A stretch of 64,000 nucleotides of DNA, from the NCBI RefSeq assembly GCF_001949145.1, contig NW_019091361.1, forward strand, positions 2,589,825 to 2,653,824, given 5' to 3'. A model generated the notes under the pieces. That model searched no databases. It was given only the letters and a program-made list of their open reading frames with translations, and was not told the origin of the DNA. Position 1 is the first letter of the stretch. Each line of letters begins with the position of its first letter. The translations under genes and the position numbers were made by a program. Source of the stretch: Acanthaster planci (Eukaryota > Echinodermata > Asteroidea > Valvatida > Acanthasteridae). Positions 38,201 to 52,100 of this stretch are shown here, one piece after another.

Positions 38201-39732
38201 AAACTTCTCACAGGTTGCACCGGAGGTGAAGATTGTGAAGAATGTACCTTCAATTTCCATGGAAGAAGTCGCCCCAATTACAGCGACAGGTGCGACGCTA
38301 TTGGCTCCTGAGGAAATACAGGTACTGTGTACTGCCTGACAAACACACACAGCTTGGCAGTCTCATCTTTAGATGTGCACGTATCACTGGATCAGTACCT
38401 CCATATCGTCCATAGCTCATCTGCGACTATCAAGTCAATTGCATCCTCCATACAAGTTGCCCATCCGTACGCGCATTGCCAGTCACTGGCAGAGAAGTCA
38501 TCAGTCAACTTTCGCACCAAAAAACCCCACATCCAAACCTGTCAAAGGCCAAATCCAAATTTCTGACAAAGGCTTGTAGCCTCCCCCCCCCACCGTGCAG
38601 GGCACCAATGACACATTCTTTGCACTTGAACTTACAAGCTTCAGATCCCATGTAAAGTACAATTGGTTGGGCTATATCTTCCCTGGTACTGCAAATCTTC
38701 TAGATCCTCCTTGTCATTTTGAGATGAAAGAAGAATCGACTAAATTCCATTGACTAATGTGTGATATCATTTTAGTTGGTGTACGTTTTAGTCCACCATT
38801 GTTTCTGCAGTTTTAATGAGGAAGGTTTTAATCATTTAATTTTGGAGAAAATTCACAATTTTTTCAAAGCAAAAAGCTTTGTGAGCTTTTTATAAATGAA
38901 ATCATCACTGAGATAAAATTACACTTTCCTTTCTTTGTAAAGGAGAAATCCAAAGCTGAGCTTAAGGGTGATACCGAAAGGACAGCCTCCGACAGGAAAC
39001 AGGCCCTGCGCCAAAAGAAGCAGCGTCAGAGGACGCGGGCCAAAGAGAAGCTGAAGAAACAGAGAGCCGTGGAGAAACTCAAACCAGGCATGGGTAATAA
39101 GTATAGTGCAAAGAGCGCCCTCCAGAGGCTAGAACAGGACAGCAAGCTGCCCTCCAGCAAGATGACAATAATCAAGGTAACAAAGCCAGGCCGTGTCCAG
39201 ATCAGTTGATTATGGCTAACAATGATACACAAGTCTATGGGAAGTAGCTTCAGCCGCTAGGGAGCGACTTTCATAGGCACGTGTGCTATTCCCAGTTGTA
39301 GCTGAGTAAAAGTTGACTCAGCCTTTCTGGATGACGACAAACAGAATGAGCTGTCATGGAAATGAACATTGCCTAAAGACAAATATTTCAGAAATTTAAA
39401 GTTTTTAGCATCAATTTTGTGACCGGAAATAGAGTGGATTAGATGTTCAAATGCAAGTGGCAATTTAGGGACACAATTGTAAAGCAAATAATTATATATG
39501 CTCATCAGATGCAGAGTGCACCTATTGACCAAAACAATGAAAGTGCTCCACTGTCACCCTCAATTTTCATGTATTTTAAATTTTACAGGATGATAGGAAA
39601 GAAAAGATGCTCAAATCCTCCAAGTCCTTCTTTGGCCGTTTGCAAGACGAGGTCACGTCAGAAATCCGCGGAGTGAAGACCAAAAAGAAAGCGCCGAAGC
39701 AGACGGTGTCTAGCAAGAAGCTCAAACTCTGA
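32215..39732 (+). CDS. MPHOSPH10: U3 small nucleolar ribonucleoprotein MPP10, complete
   Basis: Nucleolar component of the U3 snoRNP in the small-subunit processome. With IMP3 and IMP4 it is needed for the early cleavages that release 18S rRNA. Ten coding exons: 32215-32288, 33034-33730, 34354-34523, 35074-35230, 35548-35689, 36412-36617, 37454-37564, 38214-38321, 38943-39176 and 39589-39732. They give 2043 nt, 680 aa, against 681 in human. Exon 1 ([10 protein letters not shown]) matches human RCLTEVGK. Later matches include [57 protein letters not shown], the [10 protein letters not shown] segment, [19 protein letters not shown], and a Lys/Arg-rich tail ending KLKL. Long Asp/Glu runs lie in exons 2-4. 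The exon 2 donor (GAG|GTACCG) and exon 3 donor (AG|GTCAGT) are the weakest boundaries; both were fixed by phase. Confidence 0.95.
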
Positions 39733-39930
39733 AGTCCCTGGCTTGTAAAAACCGAAAATTCAAATCCCAACGGACGCGTTTAGAGCCGGTTCCAAGCACG
39801 CCTGTGAAATGCAGCCCAAGTTAAGTGTCTGCTCGATGGACAAAAGTTTCTCATCCTCCCGTCTTCTTTGGCAAGGGTGACAGAATTCCGTGTCTGTATT
39901 CCCCTCTCATTGGAACAATGCATCAGTGAC

Positions 39931-39936
39931 AATAAA
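39931..39936 (+). terminator. Candidate polyadenylation signal of MPHOSPH10
   Basis: AATAAA lies about 200 nt after the stop codon, followed by a CA repeat. This is a normal distance for a 3' UTR end. Confidence 0.6.
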
Positions 39937-40853
39937 CACACACACACAAATCAGCATTCGAGAAATAATCTCTCATTTAATGAGACTTTTCAAAGTACTG
40001 CAGTAGCCGAAAAAAGACATCTGTGCGTAATATCAGGAGAAAAAGTTGTAATCTACGCACACGTTTCTAACTGGTGCAACTAAGCAGTACTAGTAATTAG
40101 CAGGAAAGCAGGGTTTGCTGGCAGTCGGGCCATAGGAGAGCCCAAGCATCTTACGAGGTTCATTTTGTTCTTAGAGAGAACGCCAGTTGAACAGATAATC
40201 TTCCCAAGGACATGAACTAACGTTTATTCTTGTATTTGCCCCACAACAAATTCATAATTCCTATCCACTATAAGTACCACATATGACTGAGCTTCAGAAT
40301 TCCCACTTTGTTTTTTTAGGAGTATTTTCGTGTTATGAGATGGAATTATTGCATTTTGGATTGATTTAAAATAAATTTATTTTATAACCAGTGAGACCAT
40401 GTTTGACAAAGCCCATGACTTGCAAGAGATTCTGTGACATCACAAGATATATTTGGAACATCATCTAATCATGTTTCCTGGATATTCACTTAGTACTGTA
40501 AGCTTGTCCTTAAGAAAGTGTATGACAGTGGAAAAGCAAGAGCATGGCTACTTGGGAGGTTGTTTCAAAACCGATGTCACTAATGGTAATATTTGTATTC
40601 GAATGATGCTGCTTAAAGTTGTTTTCAACAGGGAAATACTTGTTCCTCAATTTTATAACCATGCTGTTGAAACTGCTTTGGGGGGGTCTCATGCGTAGCT
40701 GTAATATCCAGCAGAATTAAATCCTTTTTTTTTTTTCATTTCAACACTATTTCTTTCCCATATGTCTTTAAGAATTAAGATTTTCTGTTCTGTACAGACG
40801 ACTCATATGACACAAAATGCCACTGGTGATGAATTGGAGGATTTTAGTAGTTT

Positions 40854-41030
40854 CAATACGGGCGATTCACAATGTGCGCCACCAAGAGTTTGCAATGCGT
40901 TGGCCAATCACAACGTGCGAAATTTGTCAACCCTTTCCAAACGCACATTGGGTCGACAAATTTCGCGCATTGTGATTGGCCAATGCGTTGCAAACTCTTG
41001 GTGGCGCGCTATTGTGAAACGGCCGTATTG
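40854..41030. mobile_element. Hairpin MITE, copy 1
   Basis: Two arms of about 75 bp form an almost complete hairpin. The left arm starts CAATACGGGCGATTCACAA and the right arm ends TTGTGAAACGGCCGTATTG; both contain GCCACCAAGAGTTTGCAA and TTGGCCAATCACAA or their complements. GTTT occurs directly on both sides (40850-40853 and 41031-41034) and may be a target-site duplication. A related copy lies near 56549-56704. There is no coding capacity. Confidence 0.85.
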
Positions 41031-43074
41031 GTTTCAGTCTCAGTTTTATTGGTGGCAGACACTCGGATGCATACACCAGGCTCCACATGGAAAGTATATC
41101 ATGGAAATCATAATAGTGAGTGTAGAGAAATCGGTATAAATAGATCCCTTCAGCTTTGACAAGTACACATTCAATGCCACTCATACTGCCAAGGTAAAAT
41201 AATTGCTGCTATCAACATTCTTGAAAAAAGTTATAGGGTAACTTACCATTAACCTAAATATTCTTTGTAACTAAACTCTCTGTTTAATTCAGGCTGTCAT
41301 GTTTGGTGCCAGAAAAGTTCCAAGCCTCCAATGAACGTGTATTTGGTTCTGTACCCAATTTTATAATGCTGCTTAGCTGAAGATACTGCTGGGCAGATTT
41401 TGGTGCATAGCAAAAACACATTGATCATGCAAAAGTTTCTAGTTATTAACCTGTATCTGCTTAGCCTGCAATTTCAGGTATAAGCAAGTTGTCTTACAAA
41501 CAGCTCAATGAAATGGGCACCAGACTTGTTTTAACCCTGAGCGCTTTGGTCAAGGGCTAACTAACAAATCGTCTGAATATTTGACTTACCCATTGCGAGT
41601 ATAATTAATTAAGTACTATATTATCTGAACAGCCACGGGCGGATCCAGAACCAAATTATTATTTTTTTTTGTGGGGGGGGGGGAATTTTTGGAATATGTT
41701 ATGACCTAAAGGTTGAGGCCGCATTTGGATGCTTGTAATATACTTTTAGATGGAAGGGAAATAAAGCAGACTTGAAACTGCTTTTTTATTATCAAAAAAG
41801 TTAAGATATTTTGGGGGGATGGGGGTGGGACAGGGCCATTACCCCCACCCCATCCCATTCCCCTGATCTGCCCCTGTCTACAGCCCAAAAGCATGTGGGA
41901 GAACTAGTACAAGCTTGCTAAAGTAAGACTTGGACTCGTAGCGTCATGCTTGCTAGTGTAGAAATTGGAGGAGGGCAGAACACCTGTAAAATACTCAAAT
42001 GTAAATCTGCCGACAAATTCCATCAACAGTTAGGCAATACTGTTACACACTGAACTTGGCCAAAACCATGAACTTGACAAACATTTGCGATGTTGAAAAT
42101 AGCGCAGCCTTAGTCCAGCTCCCCTGGGTTAGATCTCAATTATGGTCATGCAGTAAATGACAAAAACCATGATTTTTATAATTTCGGACCCTCCACCCTT
42201 TCAGACCCTTACATTTATGGACTTAATGTTACCGGCAAGAGTGTCACAGTCTAAACCCTATACCCTTAAAATGGTACAATATAATGAGACCTGGAAAAGC
42301 ATGCAGAAAGCTTAACGACTAATAAGCATTTTTGAACTTCAGTTTGCATAAGCATCAGGTCAACGCTCATAAATACGACATTAAAATATAACGACAGTAC
42401 TTCAAATAATATCCTATCATTTTAAAACAATACATATACAAAGCCTAGTACAATATATCCCTTTGGTAGTTACATTAACCGTAACCCTCCTCAATCCTTC
42501 ACCTGTCGGAGGACTGAGGAGGGTTAGGATTAAATTAATTGTAGTCTCTGAAGAAGAAAAAAAAGGACCTTCTTGATCCAAATATGGGTGACTAGTATGT
42601 GCATACCACAATGACAGAATGAGTACTTTTATTTACACGTACCATCTTCAATGGAAACGGGTAACTTGTCATTTTGTGCCTGTGTAATTCTCCATGTCGA
42701 ATATTCCAGGCGCAGCTTTGACAGGCCTCATTTCAGGCACATTTTTTCAGGACAGAACACTCAGTGGGAATTCCAGCCAGGTTCCTCTTCAGAGCCTGAA
42801 AATAAGGCCGGAGAAGCCCAAACCTATCTTGTAAAAGCCTAAAACAAGTCCGGCATTTCACATGAAAAAACCTCAAATTAGACTTTTGCCTGAAAACTGG
42901 CTTCACTAAAACACAAGAATTGACTAAAAACATATGGATTACACAGAAATCTCTTGGTCACATTCCATACAGCATCCTTGAATTATTTCAGTTTAAAGTA
43001 TCAATAAATGTGATACTCATTTTCGCAGTATTTTATCTGATGTGGAAAAAAGCAATACACATGATTTTTACTGC

Positions 43075-43145
43075 CTAGCTGGGAAGCAGAGTGATTCATT
43101 CCTTAACTTTCACTTCTGCGTACCAGGTTCGAATCCAACCTCGTG
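43075..43145 (+). mobile_element. tRNA-like SINE fragment
   Basis: GGTTCGAATCC near 43126 is an exact polymerase III B box, preceded about 40 bp upstream by AGCAGAGTGATT, a weak A box. The stems do not fold into a tRNA, so it is probably a SINE remnant. Confidence 0.4.
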
Positions 43146-46100
43146 GTCAACCCAATTCTGCCAGTTTTCTCTAAATAATAGGGGTTTATTAACCTGATCC
43201 AAATGTGTTGATCTCCTTGTAATGTTCTTTACAGCATTTTCGGGCTTGAAACCTCCATAGTGTAAAAGTTTTCTTATTCTTCAAAAAAGGTGAAGCTTAG
43301 CTTTTTTTAGAAGTGATTTTACTTTCCCCCCAACAACTGCTGCGAAAAAATGAAACCAAACCAAACATAAAATGGCAAATCTCTGACAAATTATGTAAAG
43401 ATCACATGACGTACAGTAACTAGGAGTACTTCTTGAGTAATGTTAATTTCCAAGGAGACTTCAAGACCGGACTAGATTCAGTGCATGTGGTTGTAACTCC
43501 TGTAGGTACCATATCTAATATGTACATGTTGGGCTAATGTTGATACCCACGATCCAATTTTTGTCCCCTGAAACATGATACTTCAGGCAAAGATTTGAGA
43601 TTGTGCCAAAAATCTTCGCCAAGCAAGAAGAGGCAAGAATACATTATACAAACTCTAAGAGTCAGTCACGTGTTGAACAAAACAAAATACACATACCTGA
43701 AATTACATAGCCCTTCATTGGCAAGTAAATCCTACATGATTTCAGCTAGGAAGTAATTACCCAAAAGATTAAATGGACGTAGGTAACCCAATTTTTGAAA
43801 GTACCCTTTTCATTGATGATACAAAAAATATTCACATATTTACACACACTGACTGACTTGGCTGTGGTGTTCAACGGAAAACGAAAATACTTTTTCAATA
43901 AGTGCACTCTGATTTTTAAATAAAAGTTTTAATTCAGCATAATGTGATGAGCTCAACTGTAAACAGCATTTGTACTTGGCTTTGTTTGCAAGTTTCACCT
44001 CGTCCTGATGAAAATGGACGGGATGTAGATGAAAAAATGTGGGTGATCATTGATTCACTTTTGAACATGTTTAACTCAGAAACGATTCTGGTGATTTGCA
44101 ACCTAGTTTATTAGGTTGGCTTACATTTGAGATGGTTTTTGGTTTCCAGTGATTATCTGGGTAAATTCAGAGCCACACAGATTCCAGGATTTTGACCGAG
44201 AGATTTCCTACAGTGATTCATGTCTGTCCGTCCGTCTTCCTCATTTTAGGAAAATCTGAGCCAAAATGATAAGGTAAGGTTCAGTTTGCAGCTTTGCCAA
44301 GGTGTTCTGGGCCAAAGTGTCAAAGGTAGATGAAAACACTCTGCAGCCAATTCTACTTCAAGAACTTTGTGGGCGCTTTTAAAAAGTGTACATTAACTGC
44401 AGAACTCTAAATGCTGGTTCATACTTGGAGCAAAAACAAATGAAAGCAAACTTAAGTCAGAACAGATATTTGTGCTGCCAATTTGCCAGAGGTAACCACA
44501 TTTCAACTCCAGCACATTTCACTGTAAACACCTGATGTCAAATTCACTTCACTTTGGCATTCGCCTGAAGTACAAACCAGCCTTAATGCTGAAAATCAAA
44601 AACAAAACATTTGCATGTTTCAAAAACATATTCCTTTCATATTTGCTCACCAATGGAATTTGTCAAAGTGACAAAAAAGTATGTGGTGTCACTATATGCT
44701 AAAAATTGAAGCAGTCCACAAATTCCCTGGGAGGAAAAGATTAAATGGTAACAATTTTCTCATCTAACAAAAATAAATGACAATTCCCTTAAATATGTAA
44801 GCTTGTTTCACACAAACTTAATTTTAAATTCTCATTAAATAACAAATCAAATATATAACTTGCAAGCCATAATCGTTTCTTTTTATACAATTTACTGATT
44901 TTTAGATTGAAACCGGTGGCTTCATATATCACTGTTATGTACACAAACCAACAACACACTGTGTACTTCTTCCATTCTTAACATTGAATGCTTAGACATA
45001 AATTCAAGAACAACACATTACTTTCCTTGGCACCAGATGAAATTTGGTTTACACTAAATTTATTTGATTCATAATCTTGTACTGATAGTTAGATTCTGTT
45101 ACTCTACAAAACGTAGCAAGTTCTTCCCCAAATGATCAAGACGTCTAATGCAACTCCTTCCCTCAGGAAAATTTGTTGAGGGCTTGAGTTGTCTCTCATG
45201 TCAAAGTTGGCTGGCTGGTCAAGCAGGGAGATTCATTTCCAGGCTCATGATCCAATCAAATCAATAAAAACAGTAACTTTGTTTATGGAACTTGAGAGTG
45301 AGGAGCCCAATGCGAGTATAGCAGCATGATTTTATGACAGGTGACCTGACAGGTGACGTGACAGGGGTCGTGACAGGGGACGTGACATCCTCAGTACTGC
45401 CAGCCGATGAAGACAATGAGATAGCGTCACAAGTTCTTGTATTCAGCTCTTCAACCTCATGTCCCAAAAGAGTAACTATTTATTGACTTGCCAGTTGACT
45501 TAAGCAGCTAAGCAACCCAAATGTTAGGATGAAATTTTCACATACAGTACATTGTAATACGCAATCACGCTACATACATGTGGTGACTGGCTTCACCAAC
45601 AGAGAATTCATGAAGGCCTTCCGATAGCTCATCACATTTCTCCCTGTACAGTTATCCTCAGCCGTTTTGAAGGTGTCTGCTGAGGCTTGAATGCAACAGT
45701 AACAAACTGAACATGAGTGTCACAATATCCAACGGTGCTTGTTCAACTGGACCAGACAGTACACCAAGTTGGGTAAAACTTACTTCAAGAAAGCTGCTCA
45801 TCACATGAAAGAGATGTGGTGAGTGTCGCACAAAGATGCTCACCGATAACCCTGCGGTTATGCCACATCTCCTGGTTGACCTGCTGGCATTGCATGAGTT
45901 CATCTCTCTCTCAGGAGCACACCTGGTACACATGGCTGCCTGGCTGATGGACAGTCGTTTCTCTTATATTCCTTACGACCCTACGACTCTCTTGATCTGC
46001 ACCAGCATAGTGCAACCTTCCAAAGTACCTGACAGGGAACTCATGTCCTTTAGGCATTCTCTATCAAAGACTATGCCACTGTGTTTTATGGCGCAGTGTT

Positions 46101-46190
46101 GGATTTTTGGGCGGAGTCAGGAAGGTTTGTAGCACAGGTCACAAATCGTGGGGTTGGGTGTGTGTGTGTGTGGGGGGGGGTTTTGAAGAG

Positions 46191-49100
46191 TTAAGGGGCA
46201 GAGCAATCGGCCATGGCTGCGATGATCTCTCTGGTATATTTCTCCTGTGTTGTGTCCACTGCTTGGTCACCCACCTTCCCATCTTCATAACTAGAAACAA
46301 GAATCCAGAAGTTGACATGTATGGTCGCATTCAACTGCATCATATCAAATGTATTTGTAATGTTTGAGTATTACTTTTCAAAACTTTGAGAACAGATTGG
46401 TATTTTTTGTCAGAATTTACTTGGACTGTAAAAGCCAAAAAGAAAATCCACACACTCAAAGATGTTAAAAAATGCACAATTTTTCTTCATATTTTCAAAA
46501 TCAATCATCAGGACGGAAGTGTTGGATCCCTGTTGGAAACAATAATTTTAAGAAATGCATTATTCTAATTTTCAGGGAGATATCATGCCCAATAATTTTA
46601 AAAACAGACGAAGCAAACCCTTGTTTGAAAATTGACTTCCCCACTCAACCCATCTTCTAAAAATGAAAATTGTCTTTCGTCCATCATTTTTTTCTTGAAC
46701 TTTTCTTAAAATTTGATAAATAAAATGTTTCTCCGAAATGTAAAACACTGCCCCCAACCCCCCAAAAATGTAGAATATTTCAGTTCCTATGCATAAAATC
46801 TGCACAAGTTTCAGTTCATTGGAAACTAGCAAACGATGCTTATCCTAAAACCAATCCAGATTACAATATCTCACACAGAGGTATCATCCTTCCATATATG
46901 AGAACTCTATATGAGTCAGGTTGGCGTAGTGTATCTTTCCTTGCTTTCCATCTGAGGGGGCTTGGGTTCAAATTAGGCTCGGTTCACATGTGGATTGGGT
47001 TTTCAGTCCCTACCCGAGTCCATGGGTTTTCCCTGAAACATTTATCCAGGGTTCCCCCCCCCAATCTCTAAAACGGAACATTTCTTCATTGCCTTCTTCA
47101 CTCATTATCATCCTGTAATTGGTGTTAAAAGCGCAAGTGAATGAAACAGGTGTAAATAATGATATATGTGTGCCCTGTGTACAAGTACTTACACAAAGAA
47201 GAATCTTGTGCAGACGAGGTCTGGGTTGGTGCACACCCATACATGTCCATGCTTGGTGAGCTCTCGAGAATTCACCACTGCAGAAAGAAATTCAAACGTT
47301 CGGAACGGTTTACTAACATCATCCCTTTTTTTTACAGACATTTGGAATTTGATAAAATAATTCAGGCTGAACTGTAAACATTTCCGAGCAATGCAGTGGG
47401 AAGAAAATAGTCGGCTCCAGATCCCCATTTGCTATCTCTCTAAGGCCGGGAACACAGCCACCAATTGTGTTATTTTTTGGCACTTTCTTTTCAGTAAAAG
47501 AAAGGTCACCTTGTCCTCAAATTGATGAAATGTCAAAAGATATTATATGACAGATGTTATATTACATAATGTACAGGTAGATATTATATTTCATGAAAGA
47601 TATGAAATATACAGCAGTCTTGAAATGTAACCTAACTGAAAAGCTAAATTTAAAGACATGCTGCCAAGCACTCTATCTTATGCAAGGAGTGAACAATAGG
47701 ATGCTTCAAGATGCTCCGAGGTCTAGGTTAAACTTATGGTCAAACAACACGTTGAAGTAAACTCTCCACAAATGTGTCAGATTTCCAAGCTAGTGCCATG
47801 GTTAAAAATACTACCAAAAATATAGTGAAGTATTATGTACCAATGACATGGTCGTGCCTTGGCTTACCTACCTTCACACAGTGCTATACATGTCAGGTTC
47901 CTACTTTGCAGGAATCTGCAGGTCGACGGAGAATTCTGCTACAAATGCAAAGAAAAAACCAACAGCATATTAAAGGAGAAATTTTGACTGAATGTTGACT
48001 GGTTATGGACGTACCTTGACCTTTGGACTTTCCTCAAAGTTTTGAAGGGGATGACAAATGACGAAGTTTACAGACAGGAATTACAAAGACCTGCCATTTC
48101 ATTTAGTCTGAATAAAGACAAATAATAACAGTCTTGAAACAAAACGCCCTGTTCCTGACCAAGAGAGGGCGCTTCGTTATGTGTGTGTAAGTACGCGATT
48201 GCAAGCACATGTGGCAAACAGTACGTATGACCGACGTGCATCTAAAACTGCATGTATCCACGCGTGAACGTGGCTTGATGACTTACCCGGTTGGTCGGTG
48301 GTTCCTTCGGAAGTGCCTGCGCCCCTTGTTTCTTGGCCTGCTTGTGGATGCCATGCCCCATCCCGGAGTAGCCAAAAGACACGCTAGAGTGAGGACTGAG
48401 GTAGATGCCTTTCCCATACACAGCACCGTGCATCTACCAATGAGGGTTTAGTACGGTTAACAGCGGGTGAACCGGTTAACAGTGGCTTTGGCATTACTCA
48501 TCCCATCTCTGCTAACCGACAAATTTGCAACCCCAAAACAACAAATGTGCTCGTTTTCCTGTTTGATTTAGCTTGTAACGCAAACAGCAGGGAAGAGTGT
48601 AAACAATGCAGAGGGGCCGTACAATAGGGCCTGTTCTTTTGATGTCACAGTCTTGTTTTTCCTACGAGTGGTTGCTAAAACTATGGTTAGCCGTCGGTAC
48701 AAACAGCTACCACAAAACCGGATAATAATCAATGTACTTCAGTCAAACCTGCCGTTGTGGCTATCTTATTATAGTGGCCACCACTCTAAACTGACCGCCT
48801 TAGCTGATCCCAGTTTGATTCTAACGTAAACAAATGGAACCCATGTCTTGCTATTGTGGCCACTGCATAACGGGTACACTTTCAGTATTTGGATTCTCAC
48901 AGTGTGCCGTAATTTGCCCTTTTACAGACTAAGGCTGCATCTGAATCTCTTGTCTTGAGCTAGGTCTAGGTCTTCGCTCCATTGGAAATGCGTAGAGATG
49001 TGCAAACAATAGACCTAGCCGTACCGGTAGCTCTGCAATCCTCTTTCGGACACGGCCTAATTCTGAGACCAGAATTAGGAGCCATTACTGCGGTACCACC

Positions 49101-52100
49101 ACATTTACCACGGTGGTACGGGCGTCTTTGACCAACGGGGTTTTGAGACTTGTCGAGAGGTATATGCACCTCACAAGTTTTAAGTTTAAGAATGCACGAG
49201 CGAGTATGGAGTCACCGCGTTTCCTTGGACATGTCTTTACTCGTTCCTGTTCTCTCCCACCGGAGGTTTAACAGAGTTCTCACGAGTTCTGACTTCAAAA
49301 TGACTCAAACCATGACTTTCTTTATCACTGTTCAAGTGTTCATTCCGTGTCATTCCGGACCAGACCAGACAACAATTTTGGAAATTTGACTTGTAATTAA
49401 ACTCAACTAGAACACGGCCCCCCTCCTATGTGCATGAATGGTACTGCGTTCAGGCTTACCTGATGTTTAGTTCCAGAAGCGTTGATGAGGCCATGCCTCA
49501 GGATGGAGTGCCAGTTCTCTATGTGAGAACCACTGTGAGGAAAAACAATACAATGAAGAGACAGTGTATGAGTGCTTACATCAGGTCTAACGTTAACGTT
49601 CAGAATGATTTAACATGGCACAATGGCACAAATTCTTTAAAAATGTACTAAAGAAAATAAAATGCGATGCTAAGTTGCACTCTGCAGCAGCACTGCTACG
49701 GGAATTAAACAAGAAATTCTGTGCGATTAAAAGTCAAGGAAAAATTATACAAAATCTCCCAAACTATGTACAGCTGACGGAGGACTAACATCAGAAAAAA
49801 AAAGCAATAAATGTTACAGGCACTGGGACTGACTCACTTCAATCCTCTGAAGAGCAATGAGGACAAGGGTCAAGGGTCAAAGGTACATACTGGAAAGCAA
49901 AAGTACTGCCACTGATCATCTTGGCCTTCCTGAAGGTGGCTTCTTTGGCAGGTGGACTGCTCAGCAGTAGGAACTGGTGCGGCGTGTGCATGAAGCGGAT
50001 TTGCTGTGCAAAGGAAATACGACAAAACAGTACGAATAGAAACTGAACGGATGCCCAATTTCTTCCTCCGATACCTCAATGAACTGTTCATGGCAACTCC
50101 AGTGGAGAAACTCTTGCGCAATGTGTACAATGGGCAAAGCTGATAAACTAATACATGTGTATTATCTAAAACAGCAATGTTATGTGAAAACAGCACTAGT
50201 GTATCATGCCCAAGCATCATTTTTATGCACAACTGCAAGAATTAACGACGGCAACTGTTTGAATTATCAAATTATACATATTTCTTCTGATGTCAAACAA
50301 GCTTCCAGTGAAAATCTCTTCTCCCACTGAACAAACATCTCACTGGCTTTTTGTTAGTTGTTGAGATTTTACTGATCCAAAATGAATGAGGGAAAGTTTG
50401 ATGATGATGACAACGGATACTTTTAATGTTTCCAAGGAGTGCCGAGTTTCCAAAGGAAAGTGAATGAAGACTGACTTACCCTCCCCTCTGGCAGCTTGAC
50501 GATGTGCGAACGATTACTGGAGATGATCCTATGGTGCAAGATAAACCAATAAACATTTTATCACAGAGTGACCAGTGGTTTGCTAGCAAACACTTGTCCG
50601 TACCCATCCCGCCATGGGCCATCTGGGCTAGTTAATGCCTAGTTAATAATACGTTGCCGACTGAAGGTCAGCAATCGGATTAGCGTACATGCATGTCTGA
50701 ATATTATGGCTAACATTGGAAATAACATGTGCACATTGTACACCCACAGAAGCTGCTGGGCTTAGCGGCTGCGGCTGCTACCCATAGACACATGTGTAGC
50801 TGCCAGCCACAGCCAGTTGGTTGGGACACAGCCAGACCCAGAGTGATTCAACTGGCTTGCCGTGTCCTACCTTGTTGCAATGTTCAGAGTACACTCTACA
50901 GGTGTTTGGAATGCCTGGAAAATGGGGAATTCAAGTATCAGCACACCGTAATTGGAGGGAACAAGAAAGGAGATAAAACAGGTAGAGGTTGACCTTCTAT
51001 GCCGACCTCTCTAAACTTAAGTGATGTCATCATATCATCCAAGACATATCAACTAGTCAATTCAAATTTCCCCTTTACAGCAGTGGACGGCAAAAAGTTG
51101 ACTTCCTAAAATGCTGGCTACTTTTAGTAACCAATTATATCATCCAAAATATGAACCAGTATGAAACTTAGCATTTCCCCCTTGCAACGTGGTGCATTTT
51201 GCAAGCCTCAAGTGGATTCCTGCCGATAGGGGCAACCACCGTAAGGACAGGCCAAGCCTACTAACCACTGCAGCAGTGGATATGCCAACATATCCTGTCC
51301 ATCCATTCGTTTCTTGACGTCTGTGGAGCAGCCGGCAGCCAGCATCTCACGGATGGAGATGAAGCTGTCTAGGGCCTGCTGGATGCGCTCGTAATTCTTC
51401 TTCTGCGGGTGGAACAAACAGAAGTTTCGATATTTTACGTCAGCTTGATAAGACTGCCAAGATGGCAGTGTGATATGTGATGCTGTCTGCGTAAACCCTT
51501 CACAATGTTTGTATATTATGAACATATCCAGCATGTTCAGACAAGACGATACTTACAGTGCAGGGTTTTAGCAACCAGGTGTACGCTTTAATGCAAACAT
51601 ATCCCAGCAAACCAATGTCTACTGCTCCCCCATCGCGAGTCTCACCTTCGGCGTGAATGCCAATTCCTTGGGATTTCTTGGGTCGACCACCATGGGGTAA
51701 GGTTCAAAGATCAACTGCCGCCGGCTGGACTTGATGGAGGAGACAACCATGGCAACCATCAGGTCGACGACCTCGGCTCCCGAGGCAATATTCTCGGCGG
51801 CGTCTTGCATGACGCCCAGGGTTTGGAAGGAGAAGACGCAGAGTTCTCGCTCACACACTGCAGGCTAACCACAAAATGACACCGAGTATGTTGGGTCAAA
51901 AGAAGTGACGCACTCATTCTCCATATTGTTTCAAACAGCATTAAGAGAATTGAATAAACACAAAAAAGTGGGTATTTTCGAACCCTGAATGATCACCATA
52001 AGGTGAATCAAATTACTTTTTTGAAGGCAAAAATGTAGCTCACTTTAAGGTTAACAAAATAGAGGCTTCTTACAAGACTTGCACTTTCTCAAAAACTGTT

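Larger units (their letters stand above)
39733..46190. other. Intergenic region between convergent MPHOSPH10 and PARP genes
   Basis: This 6.4 kb holds the two 3' ends and no exon I can support. It contains the MITE at 40854-41030, a short hairpin at about 42482-42530 (TAACCCTCCTCA and inverse), a SINE-like piece near 43083 and T/G homopolymers near 41660-41690. A minus-strand AATAAA at 45059-45064 could end the PARP mRNA about 1.1 kb past its stop. A CGTGACAGG-type short tandem repeat lies near 45337-45387. Confidence 0.55.

Noticed and set aside
42482-42530. Short hairpin TAACCCTCCTCA ... TGAGGAGGGTTA
   Set aside because: It is too short and isolated to define an element; noted only in the intergenic entry.
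45261-45467. Minus-strand frame with SPVTTPVTSPVRSPV repeats as a possible PARP C-terminal exon
   Set aside because: The family C-terminus is already found upstream with a stop at 46191. The repeats reflect a short DNA tandem repeat.
51853-51858. TGCAG acceptor for the PARP exon at 51646-51864
   Set aside because: It would drop the Pro-Ala before VCEREL that the family conserves and does not fit the phase 0 donor. The TTAG acceptor six bases upstream restores both.
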